Both the position numbers and the translations under genes were made by a program. A stretch of 64,000 bases of DNA from the NCBI GenBank assembly GCA_041602035.1, contig JBFIHA010000016.1, forward strand, positions 1 through 64,000, given 5' to 3'. The stretch's first letter is position 1. Every line of letters starts with the position of its first letter. This DNA is from JAOTVV01 sp041602035. GTDB lineage: Bacteria; Gemmatimonadota; Gemmatimonadetes; Gemmatimonadales; GWC2-71-9. Of the stretch, positions 8,208 through 17,148 are shown one piece after another. The notes below the pieces were generated by a model, which was not told the origin of the DNA, made no database searches, and worked only from the letters and a program-made list of their open reading frames with translations.

Positions 8208-11048
8208 CTACGACTTCAGCACCGCCGCTAGGAAGCCGCCGGTGTACGACCCCTGTTGACGCGCGACGGCCTCCGGCGATCCTGCCGCCACCACGTCCCC
8301 GCCCGCGTCTCCTCCCTCCGGACCCAGATCGATCACCCAGTCAGCCGTCTTCACGACGTCCAGGTTGTGCTCGATCACGATCACCGTGTTGCCCTTGTCC
8401 ACCAGTCGATGCAGGACGTCGAGCAACAGCCGCACGTCCTCGAAGTGGAGGCCGGTGGTGGGCTCGTCCAGGATGTACAGGGTTCGCCCCGTGTCGCGCT
8501 TGCTCAGTTCGGTGGCGAGCTTCACCCGCTGGGCCTCCCCGCCCGAGAGTGTGGTCGCGCTCTGGCCCAGGTGGATGTACCCCAGTCCCACGTCATTCAG
8601 GACCTCAAGGCGCCCGCGAATGCGTGGCTGCTGCTCGAAGAACTCCAGCGCCTCGGCCACCGTCATGTCGAGCACGTCGGCGATGGACTTTCCCTTGTAC
8701 CGGATATCCAGCGTCTCCCGGTTGTACCGCCGGCCCTTGCACACGTCGCAAGAAACATAGACGTCGGGCAGGAAGTGCATCTCGATCTTGACGAGGCCAT
8801 CACCCTGACAGGACTCGCACCGCCCCCCCTTCACATTGAACGAGAACCGGCCCGGGCCGTATCCCCGAAGCTTCGATTCCGGGAGTTGGGAGAACAACTC
8901 GCGAATCGGGGTGAACAGGCCGGTGTAGGTGGCCGGGTTGGAACGCGGTGTGCGGCCGATCGGGCTCTGGTCGATGTCGAGCACCTTGTCCACCGCCTGG
9001 GCGCCTTCGAGACCATCGTGCTCACCCGGGAGCGCCTTGGCACGATAGAACTGACGGGCGAGCGCCCGATACAGAATCTCGGTGACGAGTGTCGACTTGC
9101 CGGAGCCCGAGACGCCAGTCACGGCGATAAACAAGCCGAGAGGGAGCTCGACCGTGAGGTTCCGGAGGTTGTGCTGTCGCGCCCCCAGCACCCGCAGCAC
9201 CCGATCAGGTTCCGGCTCGCGCCGGCGCGAGGGGATGGGAATCCGGAGTTCCCGTCGCAGGTACCGGCCAGTCAGCGACGTCACATGGGTCACGACATCG
9301 TCCACGGAGCCTTCCACCACCACTTGTCCACCCTCCCGACCGGCCCGGAGCCCCAAGTCGATGACGTGATCGGCCGACCGGATCGTCTCCTCATCGTGTT
9401 CGACCACGATCAGGGTGTTTCCCAGATCCCGCAGTCCAAACAGCGTGCCGAGCAGGCGCTGGTTGTCGCGCGGGTGCAATCCGATGGAGGGCTCGTCGAG
9501 CACGTACAGCACCCCCACCAGGCGACTGCCGATCTGGGTCGCGAGGCGGATTCGCTGGGTCTCGCCGCCCGACAGCGTCGAAGCCCCCCGACCGAGGGTC
9601 AGGTAGCCCAGCCCCACATTGGTGAGGAATCGCAGGCGGTCAATCACTTCCTTCAAGATCGGACCCGCGATCTCCGCATCGACACCCTGGTTCCCGTCCG
9701 ACCGCACCGGGAGCGCCTCGAAGAAGCCCAGGGCCTGGTCGACGGGCAGATCGACGACCGCGCCGATGCTCTGACCGCTCACGAGCACACTCAGACTCTC
9801 GGGCTTGAGACGGTGCCCGCTGCACACCTCGCATGGCACGTCCGACATGAAGTCCGACAGCTGTTGGCGGACCGCGTCGGACGAGGTCTCGTGATAGCGG
9901 CGCGTCACGTTGAGCAGGATGCCTTCCCACTCGATCTCGTAGTCTCTCGCGCGACTGCGTGAGGTCTGGAAGCGGAACGTTCTGCCTGGCTCGCCATACA
10001 GCAGGGAGTAGCGGACCTGTTCCGGAATGTCGGCCCAAGGAGTTCCGAGGTCGAAACCCAACTCCGACGCGAGGGTGGGGAGCACCACGGTCCGGAGGTA
10101 CCCCTTGGGCTCTCCCCACGGAATCACCACGCCTTCGAGAATCGAGAGACTGGGGTCGGCGAGCACCAGCTCGGGGCTCACGACGCGCCGCTCCCCCAGC
10201 CCACCGCACGCCGTGCAGGCACCGTACGGTGAATTGAACGAGAACTGCCGAGGCTCGAGCTCGGCCAGGGAGTACCCGCAGGTAGGGCAGGCAAACCGCT
10301 CGGAAAACACGACCGCGTCGCTGCTCCGTCCGTGCCTCGCGACCTCCACCACACCATCCGCTGCTCGGAGCGCGGTCTCCAGTGAGTCGTGGAGACGTCG
10401 GCGATCCTCCTCGCGAACCGTCAGGCGGTCCACCACCAACGCGATGTCGTGGTTCACGCGCCGCTTGAGCTTGGGCGGCGCCGACAGGTCATAGACCTCC
10501 CCGTCAACGCGCACGCGAACGAAGCCCTGCCGCTTGGCGCTCTCGAACAGGTCCTTGAACTCGCCCTTCCGACCCCGTACCAGCGGCGCAACCACCTCGA
10601 TTTTGGTGCCCGCAGGCCAGGAAAGCACGAGATCGGTGATCTGCGATGCGCTCTGCCGGGAGATCGCCGACCCGTCGTTGGGGCAGTGCGGTGTGCCCAC
10701 CCGGGCCCACAGCAGGCGAAGGTAGTCGTAGATCTCGGTGACGGTCCCCACCGTCGACCGCGGGTTGTGACTCGGGGCCTTCTGCTCGATGGATATGGCC
10801 GGTGAGAGTCCCTCGATCGCGTCGACGTCGGGCTTCTCCATCAGCCCAAGAAACTGCTTGGCGTATGCCGAAAGGGACTCGACGTATCGCCGCTGACCCT
10901 CGGCATAGATGGTATCGAAGGCGAGCGACGATTTGCCGGAGCCCGAGAGCCCGGTCACCACGGTCAGGCGGTTCCGTGGGATCTCGACGTCGATGTTCCG
11001 CAGGTTGTGGACCCGAGCACCGCGGACGACCAGATTCCGATTTCGCAT
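8208..11048 (-). CDS. uvrA: excinuclease ABC subunit A
   Basis: DNA damage-recognition ATPase of nucleotide excision repair, acting with UvrB and UvrC. Full length (946 residues). It has two ABC ATPase halves: N-terminal Walker A GLSGSGKSS (about residue 32) and C-terminal GVSGSGKST (about 640), two LSGGE signature motifs, and zinc-finger cysteine pairs CPTCG/CTACG and CESCQ/CDVCK. The N-terminal ATG gives the normal family start. It is divergent from cutA across about 126 bp, which should hold both promoters. Confidence 0.98.
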   Translation of the reverse strand: MRNRNLVVRGARVHNLRNIDVEIPRNRLTVVTGLSGSGKSSLAFDTIYAEGQRRYVESLSAYAKQFLGLMEKPDVDAIEGLSPAISIEQKAPSHNPRSTVGTVTEIYDYLRLLWARVGTPHCPNDGSAISRQSASQITDLVLSWPAGTKIEVVAPLVRGRKGEFKDLFESAKRQGFVRVRVDGEVYDLSAPPKLKRRVNHDIALVVDRLTVREEDRRRLHDSLETALRAADGVVEVARHGRSSDAVVFSERFACPTCGYSLAELEPRQFSFNSPYGACTACGGLGERRVVSPELVLADPSLSILEGVVIPWGEPKGYLRTVVLPTLASELGFDLGTPWADIPEQVRYSLLYGEPGRTFRFQTSRSRARDYEIEWEGILLNVTRRYHETSSDAVRQQLSDFMSDVPCEVCSGHRLKPESLSVLVSGQSIGAVVDLPVDQALGFFEALPVRSDGNQGVDAEIAGPILKEVIDRLRFLTNVGLGYLTLGRGASTLSGGETQRIRLATQIGSRLVGVLYVLDEPSIGLHPRDNQRLLGTLFGLRDLGNTLIVVEHDEETIRSADHVIDLGLRAGREGGQVVVEGSVDDVVTHVTSLTGRYLRRELRIPIPSRRREPEPDRVLRVLGARQHNLRNLTVELPLGLFIAVTGVSGSGKSTLVTEILYRALARQFYRAKALPGEHDGLEGAQAVDKVLDIDQSPIGRTPRSNPATYTGLFTPIRELFSQLPESKLRGYGPGRFSFNVKGGRCESCQGDGLVKIEMHFLPDVYVSCDVCKGRRYNRETLDIRYKGKSIADVLDMTVAEALEFFEQQPRIRGRLEVLNDVGLGYIHLGQSATTLSGGEAQRVKLATELSKRDTGRTLYILDEPTTGLHFEDVRLLLDVLHRLVDKGNTVIVIEHNLDVVKTADWVIDLGPEGGDAGGDVVAAGSPEAVARQQGSYTGGFLAAVLKS

Positions 11049-11174
11049 AGCCTTTGAACCTAGGCTCCACCGGGTTTCGCGGTCAACGGTCGCGGTCGCG
11101 GCTCCGGCTGCCTTGCGGGCCCCTTCCGCGAGGCGTAGCTTCTCGACCCCCGAGCAGCCATGAGGAGATGCGGC

Positions 11175-11528
11175 GTGGCCGCCACCGATCCGCGCGACGC
11201 GATCCTGGTCCTAACGACGCTCCCCACGCCGGCGGCGGCGCGCGCGTTCGTCCGCGATCTGGTCGACCGCCGCCTCGTCGCGTGCGGCACCGTCGTCGAC
11301 GGGGTCACCTCGATCTATCGGTGGGAGGGACAGGTCGAGGAGACCGCCGAGGTCCAGGTGCTCCTCAAGACGAGCCGCAGCCAGTGGGAACCCCTGCGAG
11401 AGGCCATGACCGAGCTCCATCCGTACGACGTGCCGGAAGTGCTGGGGCTCACTATCGCAAGCGGGCTCGAGGCATATCTTGATTGGGTGGGGAGCGAAAC
11501 CACTGAATTGGAGGGCGGAGGGGCATGA
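11175..11528 (+). CDS. cutA: divalent-cation tolerance protein CutA
   Basis: Small trimeric cytosolic protein of the CutA1 family, associated with metal tolerance; its biochemical role is not settled. Typical core motifs are present: LTTLPTPAAA, RLVACGTVV, YRWEGQVEE, and HPYDVPEVLGL. The GTG at 11175 is preceded by AGGAG at 7 nt and is preferred; an ATG at 11160 without a ribosome site would add five residues. The stop overlaps the next gene (ATGA), starting a tightly coupled six-gene operon. Confidence 0.93.
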   Translation: MAATDPRDAILVLTTLPTPAAARAFVRDLVDRRLVACGTVVDGVTSIYRWEGQVEETAEVQVLLKTSRSQWEPLREAMTELHPYDVPEVLGLTIASGLEAYLDWVGSETTELEGGGA

Positions 11529-12490
11529 GTCGTCACAGACGCCGCCGTCGGTCCCGCCGACGGGCTGCCGCCAAGGCGGCCGCGAGTCGCATGTTCTCGG
11601 AAGCGAGTTCCACTCCCGACCACAGCGCCCGATTGAGCCGCCACCCCATTCCGTTTGTCTTGGCGGTGGACAACCCCGACATACCCGATCCGACCGAGTC
11701 CGTGGCCAATCCGGCATCGAGCGACACCGACGCGACCATCGCTCCTGAGGTCGAGGACCGCGAGGTGGCCACCGAGGTCCTGGAGGACCCGGACCCGCCG
11801 GTGCGCTGGACCCCCACTTCCACCCCTATCCCGTCGGCGTCAGACGCCGGACCTGCCCCGCTGGGCGAGCCCGAGTCGGACGACCTGCTCTATCGCGCCG
11901 CCCGCCAGGCGGAGCGGAACGGTGAGACCACGCGCGCCCTCGGCATCTACCGCGAGCTACTCGATCGGCACGAGGGCCATGTCGCCGCTCGCGCCAACCT
12001 GGCCTCACTCTTGGGGCGGATGGGTCAGGACGACGCAGCGTTACTGCAGTACGACACCTGCCTCTCACACGACCCCGGCAACACCGCGGTGCTGGTGTCT
12101 CGCGCCTCGTTCCTCGCCGGCCTGTCCCGGTATGCCGAGGCTGAGAGCGACCTGCACACCGTCCTCGGGTCCGATCCTGGGAACGTGGAGGCGCACTACC
12201 ATCTCGGGCTCGTGCTCTCTCGCAAGGGGCGGTGGGCCGATGCCACCCCCTACCTGCGCCGGGCGATCGAGCTCGACTCCAGCCGGGCGTCCGCGTACTT
12301 CTACTTGGGAGAGGCGCTGAATCACGTGGACGACCTCGATGGCGCGTTGCGGTGCTATCAGCGGGCGGCCGAGCTCAGCCCGAATGACTCGAGGGCCCTC
12401 TACGGCCTCGGCATCGTGCTGGACCGCCTGAACCGCCCCGACGAGGCCGCGCAGCTGTACCGGCGCTCACGCGAGCTCTTGCGGAAGTGA
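11525..12490 (+). CDS. tetratricopeptide-repeat protein
   Basis: A 321-residue protein. The first 120 residues are low-complexity: a strongly basic N-terminus (RHRRRRRSRRR) and then acidic/proline-rich sequence, probably disordered. From about residue 120 to the end there are about five or six TPR units, for example the pattern AYFYLGEALNHVDDLDGAL. TPRs mediate protein-protein contacts; no partner is known. A GGAGGGG site precedes the ATG, which overlaps cutA, and the stop overlaps the macro-domain gene. Confidence 0.88.
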   Translation: MSRHRRRRRSRRRAAAKAAASRMFSEASSTPDHSARLSRHPIPFVLAVDNPDIPDPTESVANPASSDTDATIAPEVEDREVATEVLEDPDPPVRWTPTSTPIPSASDAGPAPLGEPESDDLLYRAARQAERNGETTRALGIYRELLDRHEGHVAARANLASLLGRMGQDDAALLQYDTCLSHDPGNTAVLVSRASFLAGLSRYAEAESDLHTVLGSDPGNVEAHYHLGLVLSRKGRWADATPYLRRAIELDSSRASAYFYLGEALNHVDDLDGALRCYQRAAELSPNDSRALYGLGIVLDRLNRPDEAAQLYRRSRELLRK

Positions 12491-12993
12491 TCCGCGTCGC
12501 GGTGGACGACCTCGCGTTCGTTGAGGCGGACGCGTTGGTCCGCCCGACCACCGCGACCCTCGAACCCCTTACTCCAGCGCTGCGCCGGATCGAGCAGATC
12601 GGCGGCCCGACGTTCGTCCAGCAGTTGGCAATGCCCATGCGGCTCTCGGTGGGGGCGGCCGTGGTGACATCGGGCGGAGAACTCGGGGCCGAATTCGTCA
12701 TTCACGCGGTGATTGCAAGCGAGGTCGATCCCATCACCCCGAGTGGGGTGCGGCATGCGATCACCAGCGTACTGCAGCGCGCGGCCGACTGGGAGTTGAG
12801 CAGGCTCGCGACCCCCCTCCTGGGTACGGGACCCGGCAACCTGACGCTCGAGGATGCCGCCCGCATCCTCGTCGACACCCTCGTCACCGACATGCGGACC
12901 GCCACATACCCCAAGGAAGTGTGTATAGTGGTGGACACCGACGAGGTCCGGGAAATCGTGGAAGCGTTCATTCGAGGTCGCACGCAGCTGTGA
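12487..12993 (+). CDS. macro-domain protein
   Basis: A 168-residue protein matching the macro-domain fold, which binds ADP-ribose or related nucleotides. Visible elements are an early VEADALVRPT strand/loop in place of the usual DAIVNAAN, a glycine-rich ELGAEFVIHAV, and PLLGTGPGNLTLEDAA, which matches the second ligand-binding loop (GTG.G). The N-terminal asparagine region is altered, so hydrolase activity is doubtful. GTG start overlaps the previous stop (GTGA), and the stop overlaps the next gene. Confidence 0.8.
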   Translation: MIRVAVDDLAFVEADALVRPTTATLEPLTPALRRIEQIGGPTFVQQLAMPMRLSVGAAVVTSGGELGAEFVIHAVIASEVDPITPSGVRHAITSVLQRAADWELSRLATPLLGTGPGNLTLEDAARILVDTLVTDMRTATYPKEVCIVVDTDEVREIVEAFIRGRTQL

Positions 12994-14528
12994 GCCGCCG
13001 GGTCGGCGCCGTCGCCGTGCTTTTCATCTGGGTGGGCGTCATGGGCTGGCTCGTCAAGCGAGAGTACTTCCGCCCACAGGCCGAGGTATTGGCCGAAGCC
13101 GCGCTGAACATCTCGCCGGCCGCGACGTTTTATCGGCTCGATTTGGGTGGCCAGCAGATCGGCTTTGCGTCGAGCCTCATCGACACGCTGCAGGACACGA
13201 TCCGCGTGCAGGACCAGATGGTCCTCCGTATCCCGGCCCTCGGATCAGTGCAGCGGGTGGAAGCGAGGACCAACGCCAACCTCACCCGCACCCTCAGTCT
13301 CCGGACGTTCGATGCCACACTGCGCGGCCAGGACGTCCGGTTCGACGTCACCGGGCGCGTGACCGGCGATTCCGTCCTCGACGTCGAGATCCAGAGCGCC
13401 GATTCACGGCAGACGTACCGTCTCCCGCTCGAGCGGCCCATCGTGCTCCCGGCCCTGCTCCCCCTGAGCCTCGCGTTCGGCGGCGAGCTCCGCGTGGGCC
13501 AGACGTACTCGGTCCGACTGTTCGACCCGCTGGCGCTCGCCGAACGCACCGTGGACATCACCGTGACGGCGGAGTCCACGTTCGTCGTACCCGACTCCGC
13601 CGAGCTGCGTGGCAGCGAGTCGATCTGGATCGCGGCGCGCTGGGACACCGTCCATGCTTGGAAGGTAAAGCAGGCGATGGGCGGGTTCTCGGTCGACGCG
13701 TGGATCGACGACATGGGGCAGATCGTGCAGGCGACAACCCCAGTGGGCTTCACCATGGAGCGAACAGCCTACGAGATCGCGTTCGAGAACTTCATCCGCC
13801 GGGAGCCGCAACTCACCGTGGCCGCTGTTGGTGCCGACCTCATTCGCGCGACGGCCATCGCCTCGAATGTCGCGCTGTCAGATGCCCTGGAAACGGTGCG
13901 GGTGCGCCTCGTTGGCGTTGACCTCGGCGCTTTCGATCTCTCTGGCGGCCGCCAGACGCTCGTGGGCGATACGCTCATCGTGACCCGCGAGCGCGACGAG
14001 CTGCTGCGACCCAGATATCGGTTGCCGGCCTCGGGCCCCACCTTCGATCCGTACTTGGTGTCGGAGCCTCTGGTGCAGAGCGACGATCCCCGCATCCAGG
14101 CGCAGGCCCGGCAGATTGTGGGCCGGACACGCGACCCGCGACGTGCGGCGCAACTGCTCAACGAGTGGGTCCACGACGAACTCGCCAAACGGGTCACCGT
14201 GAGCGTGCCCAGCGCGCTCGAGGTGCTCGAGACCCGCCGCGGCGATTGCAACGAGCACACCGTGCTCTACGTGGCGCTGGCTCGCGCTGTCGGCATTCCG
14301 ACGCGGACCGCCGCCGGCCTCGTCCATGTGGACGGGCGATTCTACTACCACGCGTGGCCGGAGATCTACCTGAACGGCTGGGTGGCGGTCGACCCGACCT
14401 TCGGGCAGTTCCCGGCCGACGCGTCGCACCTCCGGTTCACGATCGGGGGGCTCGCGCGCCAAGTTGAGCTGATCCAGTTGATCGGCCGGCTCGAGCTGGA
14501 GGTGATTCAGACGAGGTCGGACGGATGA
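12990..14528 (+). CDS. transglutaminase-like domain protein, membrane-anchored
   Basis: About 512 residues. The GTG at 12990 overlaps the preceding stop and is followed by a membrane anchor (VGAVAVLFIWVGVMGWLV). A beta-rich middle region precedes a C-terminal transglutaminase-like domain with a plausible catalytic triad: Cys in RRGDCNEHT, His in YYHAWPE, and Asp in VAVDPTF. Such proteins act in the periplasm as proteases or cross-linking enzymes; the substrate is unknown. Coupled to the downstream ABC ATPase by an ATGA overlap. Confidence 0.88.
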   Translation: MSRRVGAVAVLFIWVGVMGWLVKREYFRPQAEVLAEAALNISPAATFYRLDLGGQQIGFASSLIDTLQDTIRVQDQMVLRIPALGSVQRVEARTNANLTRTLSLRTFDATLRGQDVRFDVTGRVTGDSVLDVEIQSADSRQTYRLPLERPIVLPALLPLSLAFGGELRVGQTYSVRLFDPLALAERTVDITVTAESTFVVPDSAELRGSESIWIAARWDTVHAWKVKQAMGGFSVDAWIDDMGQIVQATTPVGFTMERTAYEIAFENFIRREPQLTVAAVGADLIRATAIASNVALSDALETVRVRLVGVDLGAFDLSGGRQTLVGDTLIVTRERDELLRPRYRLPASGPTFDPYLVSEPLVQSDDPRIQAQARQIVGRTRDPRRAAQLLNEWVHDELAKRVTVSVPSALEVLETRRGDCNEHTVLYVALARAVGIPTRTAAGLVHVDGRFYYHAWPEIYLNGWVAVDPTFGQFPADASHLRFTIGGLARQVELIQLIGRLELEVIQTRSDG

Positions 14529-15283
14529 TTCGACTGGAACGGCTCACCAAGACCTACGGCAAGTTCGTCGCGGTCAATGCCATCGACTTACACGTCCCCC
14601 GTGGCGAGTTGTTCGGCTTCTTGGGGCCGAACGGGGCGGGCAAGACCACGACCCTGCGGATGATCGCCGGGATCCTGCGGCCCACGGAGGGGCGCATCTG
14701 GCTGGGCGGCGACGATCTGATCGCCGATCCCATGTCAGCCAAGCGCCGGTTGGGGTTCATCCCGGACCGTCCCTTCGTGTACGAGAAGCTCACGGGTGCG
14801 GAGTTTCTGCGCTTCGTGGCGGGCCTGTTCGGGCAGGACGGCGTGGCGGTCGAGCGGCGCATCGACGAGCTGCTCGGACTATTCGAGCTGTCGGTGTGGA
14901 AAGACGAGCTGGTTGAGGCCTACAGCCACGGGATGCGTCAGAAACTCATCATTTCGAGCGCGCTCATCCACCGGCCCGAATGCATCGTCGTGGACGAGCC
15001 CATGGTGGGACTCGATCCCAAGGGGGCGCGACTGCTCAAGGACATCTTCCGCGCCTTCGTCGAACGGGGCGGCACCGTGCTGATGAGCACCCACACGCTC
15101 GAGGTGGCCCAGGCCATGTGCGACCGGATCGCGATCATCCAAGAGGGCAATATCGTCGCGCGCGGCACCATCGACGAGCTGCGACTACAGACCGCGGCCG
15201 GCGACGCCTCCTTGGAGGAGCTGTTCTTGAAGCTGACCGGCGGCGAAGCCGTGAAAGAGCTCGCCGCGATCCTCCAGGACTGA
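14525..15283 (+). CDS. ABC transporter ATP-binding protein
   Basis: A 252-residue ABC ATPase of the ABC-2 export type. Walker A GPNGAGKTT is at about residues 37-45, the Q-loop region is LGFIPDRPFVYEKLT, the signature variant is YSHGMRQK, Walker B is CIVVDEPMVGLDP, and the H-loop is STHT. It overlaps the transglutaminase-like gene and is followed after 90 bp by the cognate multi-pass permease. Confidence 0.93.
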   Translation: MIRLERLTKTYGKFVAVNAIDLHVPRGELFGFLGPNGAGKTTTLRMIAGILRPTEGRIWLGGDDLIADPMSAKRRLGFIPDRPFVYEKLTGAEFLRFVAGLFGQDGVAVERRIDELLGLFELSVWKDELVEAYSHGMRQKLIISSALIHRPECIVVDEPMVGLDPKGARLLKDIFRAFVERGGTVLMSTHTLEVAQAMCDRIAIIQEGNIVARGTIDELRLQTAAGDASLEELFLKLTGGEAVKELAAILQD

Positions 15284-15326
15284 TCGCGTGGAGCGGCGGA
15301 TCGCGGGATCGGTGGATCGCGAGCGC

Positions 15327-15368
15327 GGTTCCCGTTTCCCGCTTCCCGGTTCCCGGTTCCCACTTCCT
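15327..15368 (+). repeat. tandem 7-bp repeat GNTTCCC (5 units plus one degenerate)
   Basis: Units GGTTCCC, GTTTCCC, GCTTCCC, GGTTCCC, GGTTCCC and a degenerate ACTTCCT run head to tail in the gap between the ABC ATPase and permease genes. Immediately before it (about 15294-15322) is a second low-complexity tract built on GGATCG. The same 7-bp unit occurs in four copies inside glpK at 30110-30137. Confidence 0.85.
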
Positions 15369-15373
15369 GGTCG

Positions 15374-17050
15374 ATGAATTCCCTCGCCCTCGTCATCGCT
15401 CCCAAGTGGCGCACCGCGCTCACCCGCTTCCGTCAGGGCCAGTCGCGCGGGAAGGCGCTGATCATCGGCGGCGTAGGGCTCATCTTCTGGCTCGCCGTGT
15501 TCGGCGTGCTGTACCGGGTGCTTGGCTACTTCCGCGGCGTGGAAGAGATCGGGCCGCTCCTCGCCGCCAAGCTCTTGAGCTTGGCGCTGCTCTCCTTCTT
15601 ATCGATACTGCTTCTCTCGAACGTCATCACCGCCCTCTCGTCCTTCTTCTTGGCCAAGGACCTCGATCTGCTGGTGTCGTCCCCTGTGGACTGGTTTCAC
15701 GTCTACTTGGCGAAGCTGGGTGAGACCCTGGTTCACAGCTCGTGGATGGTGGCACTCATGGCCGTGCCGATCCTCGCAGCCTACGGGGTGCGCTACGACG
15801 GAGGCTGGTGGTTCGGCTTCTTCGCCGTCGCCGTCGTTCTACCCATCCTGATCATGCCGGCAGTGGTCGGGAGCGCCGTCACGTTGATCCTGGTCAACGT
15901 CTTTCCGGCTCGACGCACGCGCGACCTGCTCTCCGTGATCGCGATCGCGGCGGCAGGGGGCGTGGTGCTGTTGTTTCGGCTCATTCGTCCGGAGCGTTTG
16001 GCTGGACCCGAGGGGTTCCAGAGCTTGCTCGATTTCATCACCGTGCTCCGCACACCCACCTCGCCGTTGCTGCCGAGCGAGTGGTCCACTGATGCGCTGA
16101 TGGGATACCTGGTGGGACCGTTCGACTGGTTCCCGGTCATCGCGCTCTGGAGCTCTGCCTTGGCTACGGTGGTGCTGGGTGCCATGCTCCACTACGCCCT
16201 GTATCCCACGGGGTTCACGAAAGCACAGGAGGGTGCCGAGCGGTTCGTGAAAGGGTGGCTCTGGGCAGCACTCCTCAACCCACTCTTCTCACCGCTCTCC
16301 GTGTCGAAGCGCGAGTTCGTGATCAAGGATCTCAAGCTGTTCTTTCGCGACACCACACAGTGGAGTCAACTCATTCTCCTTGGCGTGCTCGTGGTAATCT
16401 ACCTCTTCAACATCCGCGCGCTGCCGCTGTTCACGGGCGAGCAGGTGCCGTTCTATCTGGTCACGGTGATCTCGTTCCTGAACCTGGGTCTCGCGGGTTT
16501 CGTCCTGGCCGCCATCGCCGCCCGGTTCGTGTTTCCCGCCATCTCGCTCGAGGGTCGGCAGATGTGGCTGCTGCGCTCGAGCCCGCTCGACCTCAAGGCG
16601 TTACTCTGGTCCAAGTACTGGGTGGGGACGGTGCCACTCCTGGTGCTGGCGCTCCTCATCACGGTGTTCACCAACGTGATTCTCCAGGCGAGCCCGTTCA
16701 TGATGGCCGTGAGTGTGGGGACGATCGTGCTGCTGACGGTCGCCATCAGTGCGATGGCGCTTGGGTTCGGGGCGCTCTATCCCCAGTTCGAAACCGAGAA
16801 CGCGGCCCAGATCCCCACGTCATTCGGCGGATTGGTGTTCATGATGAGCACCATCGCCCTGCTCGCCCTGGTGATCGTGATCGAGGCGATGCCGGTCTCT
16901 ACCTACCTGCGGGCGAGCTTCAACGGGCAGCCGATACCGGTGGACATCACGATGATCGCGGCGTTCGTCGCGGTCGCCGTGATCTGCCTCTCGGCGGCAG
17001 GAGTGAGCCTGAAGGTGGGGCTCACCAAGATGGAAGGGTTCGAGTTCTAG
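15374..17050 (+). CDS. ABC exporter permease (putative ABC-2 exporter)
   Basis: A 558-residue multi-pass inner-membrane protein with about 12 hydrophobic segments arranged as two halves, matching the large putative ABC exporter permease type. A long cytoplasmic linker with SKREFVIKDLKLFFRD lies near the middle, a motif typical of these proteins. Its partner ATPase is encoded just upstream. Start is the first ATG after the repeat tract; no good Shine-Dalgarno is visible, so a different start cannot be excluded. Substrate unknown. Confidence 0.85.
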   Translation: MNSLALVIAPKWRTALTRFRQGQSRGKALIIGGVGLIFWLAVFGVLYRVLGYFRGVEEIGPLLAAKLLSLALLSFLSILLLSNVITALSSFFLAKDLDLLVSSPVDWFHVYLAKLGETLVHSSWMVALMAVPILAAYGVRYDGGWWFGFFAVAVVLPILIMPAVVGSAVTLILVNVFPARRTRDLLSVIAIAAAGGVVLLFRLIRPERLAGPEGFQSLLDFITVLRTPTSPLLPSEWSTDALMGYLVGPFDWFPVIALWSSALATVVLGAMLHYALYPTGFTKAQEGAERFVKGWLWAALLNPLFSPLSVSKREFVIKDLKLFFRDTTQWSQLILLGVLVVIYLFNIRALPLFTGEQVPFYLVTVISFLNLGLAGFVLAAIAARFVFPAISLEGRQMWLLRSSPLDLKALLWSKYWVGTVPLLVLALLITVFTNVILQASPFMMAVSVGTIVLLTVAISAMALGFGALYPQFETENAAQIPTSFGGLVFMMSTIALLALVIVIEAMPVSTYLRASFNGQPIPVDITMIAAFVAVAVICLSAAGVSLKVGLTKMEGFEF

Positions 17051-17084
17051 GACAGCGTCGGGTGGGGAGGTGGCAACCCGAGGT

Positions 17085-17106
17085 CGGCTCGGCTCATGCC
17101 GAGCCG
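17085..17106. terminator. perfect hairpin between convergent genes
   Basis: CGGCTCGGC (17085-17093) and GCCGAGCCG (17098-17106) form a perfect 9-bp stem with loop TCAT. It sits between the stop of the ABC permease (+) and the stop of the 14-heme cytochrome gene (-), so it could end transcription from both sides. There is no strong T tract. Confidence 0.55.
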
Positions 17107-17148
17107 CCGCTCCACTCAAAGCAGCGTTCTCGAAAGATTAGGGAGCCG

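Noticed and set aside
8256..9962. A 568-codon plus-strand frame across uvrA
   Set aside because: It lies antisense to intact uvrA; composition (His/Arg/Gln-rich) is that of an antisense shadow and no domain is seen.
12487..12993. Reading the macro-domain protein as an active ADP-ribosyl hydrolase
   Set aside because: The first ligand loop is changed and lacks the usual Asn residues, so only a binding fold is claimed.
15294..15368. CRISPR or transposon end in the repeat tract after the ABC ATPase gene
   Set aside because: Units are only 7 bp without spacers, and there is no transposase or terminal inverted repeats.
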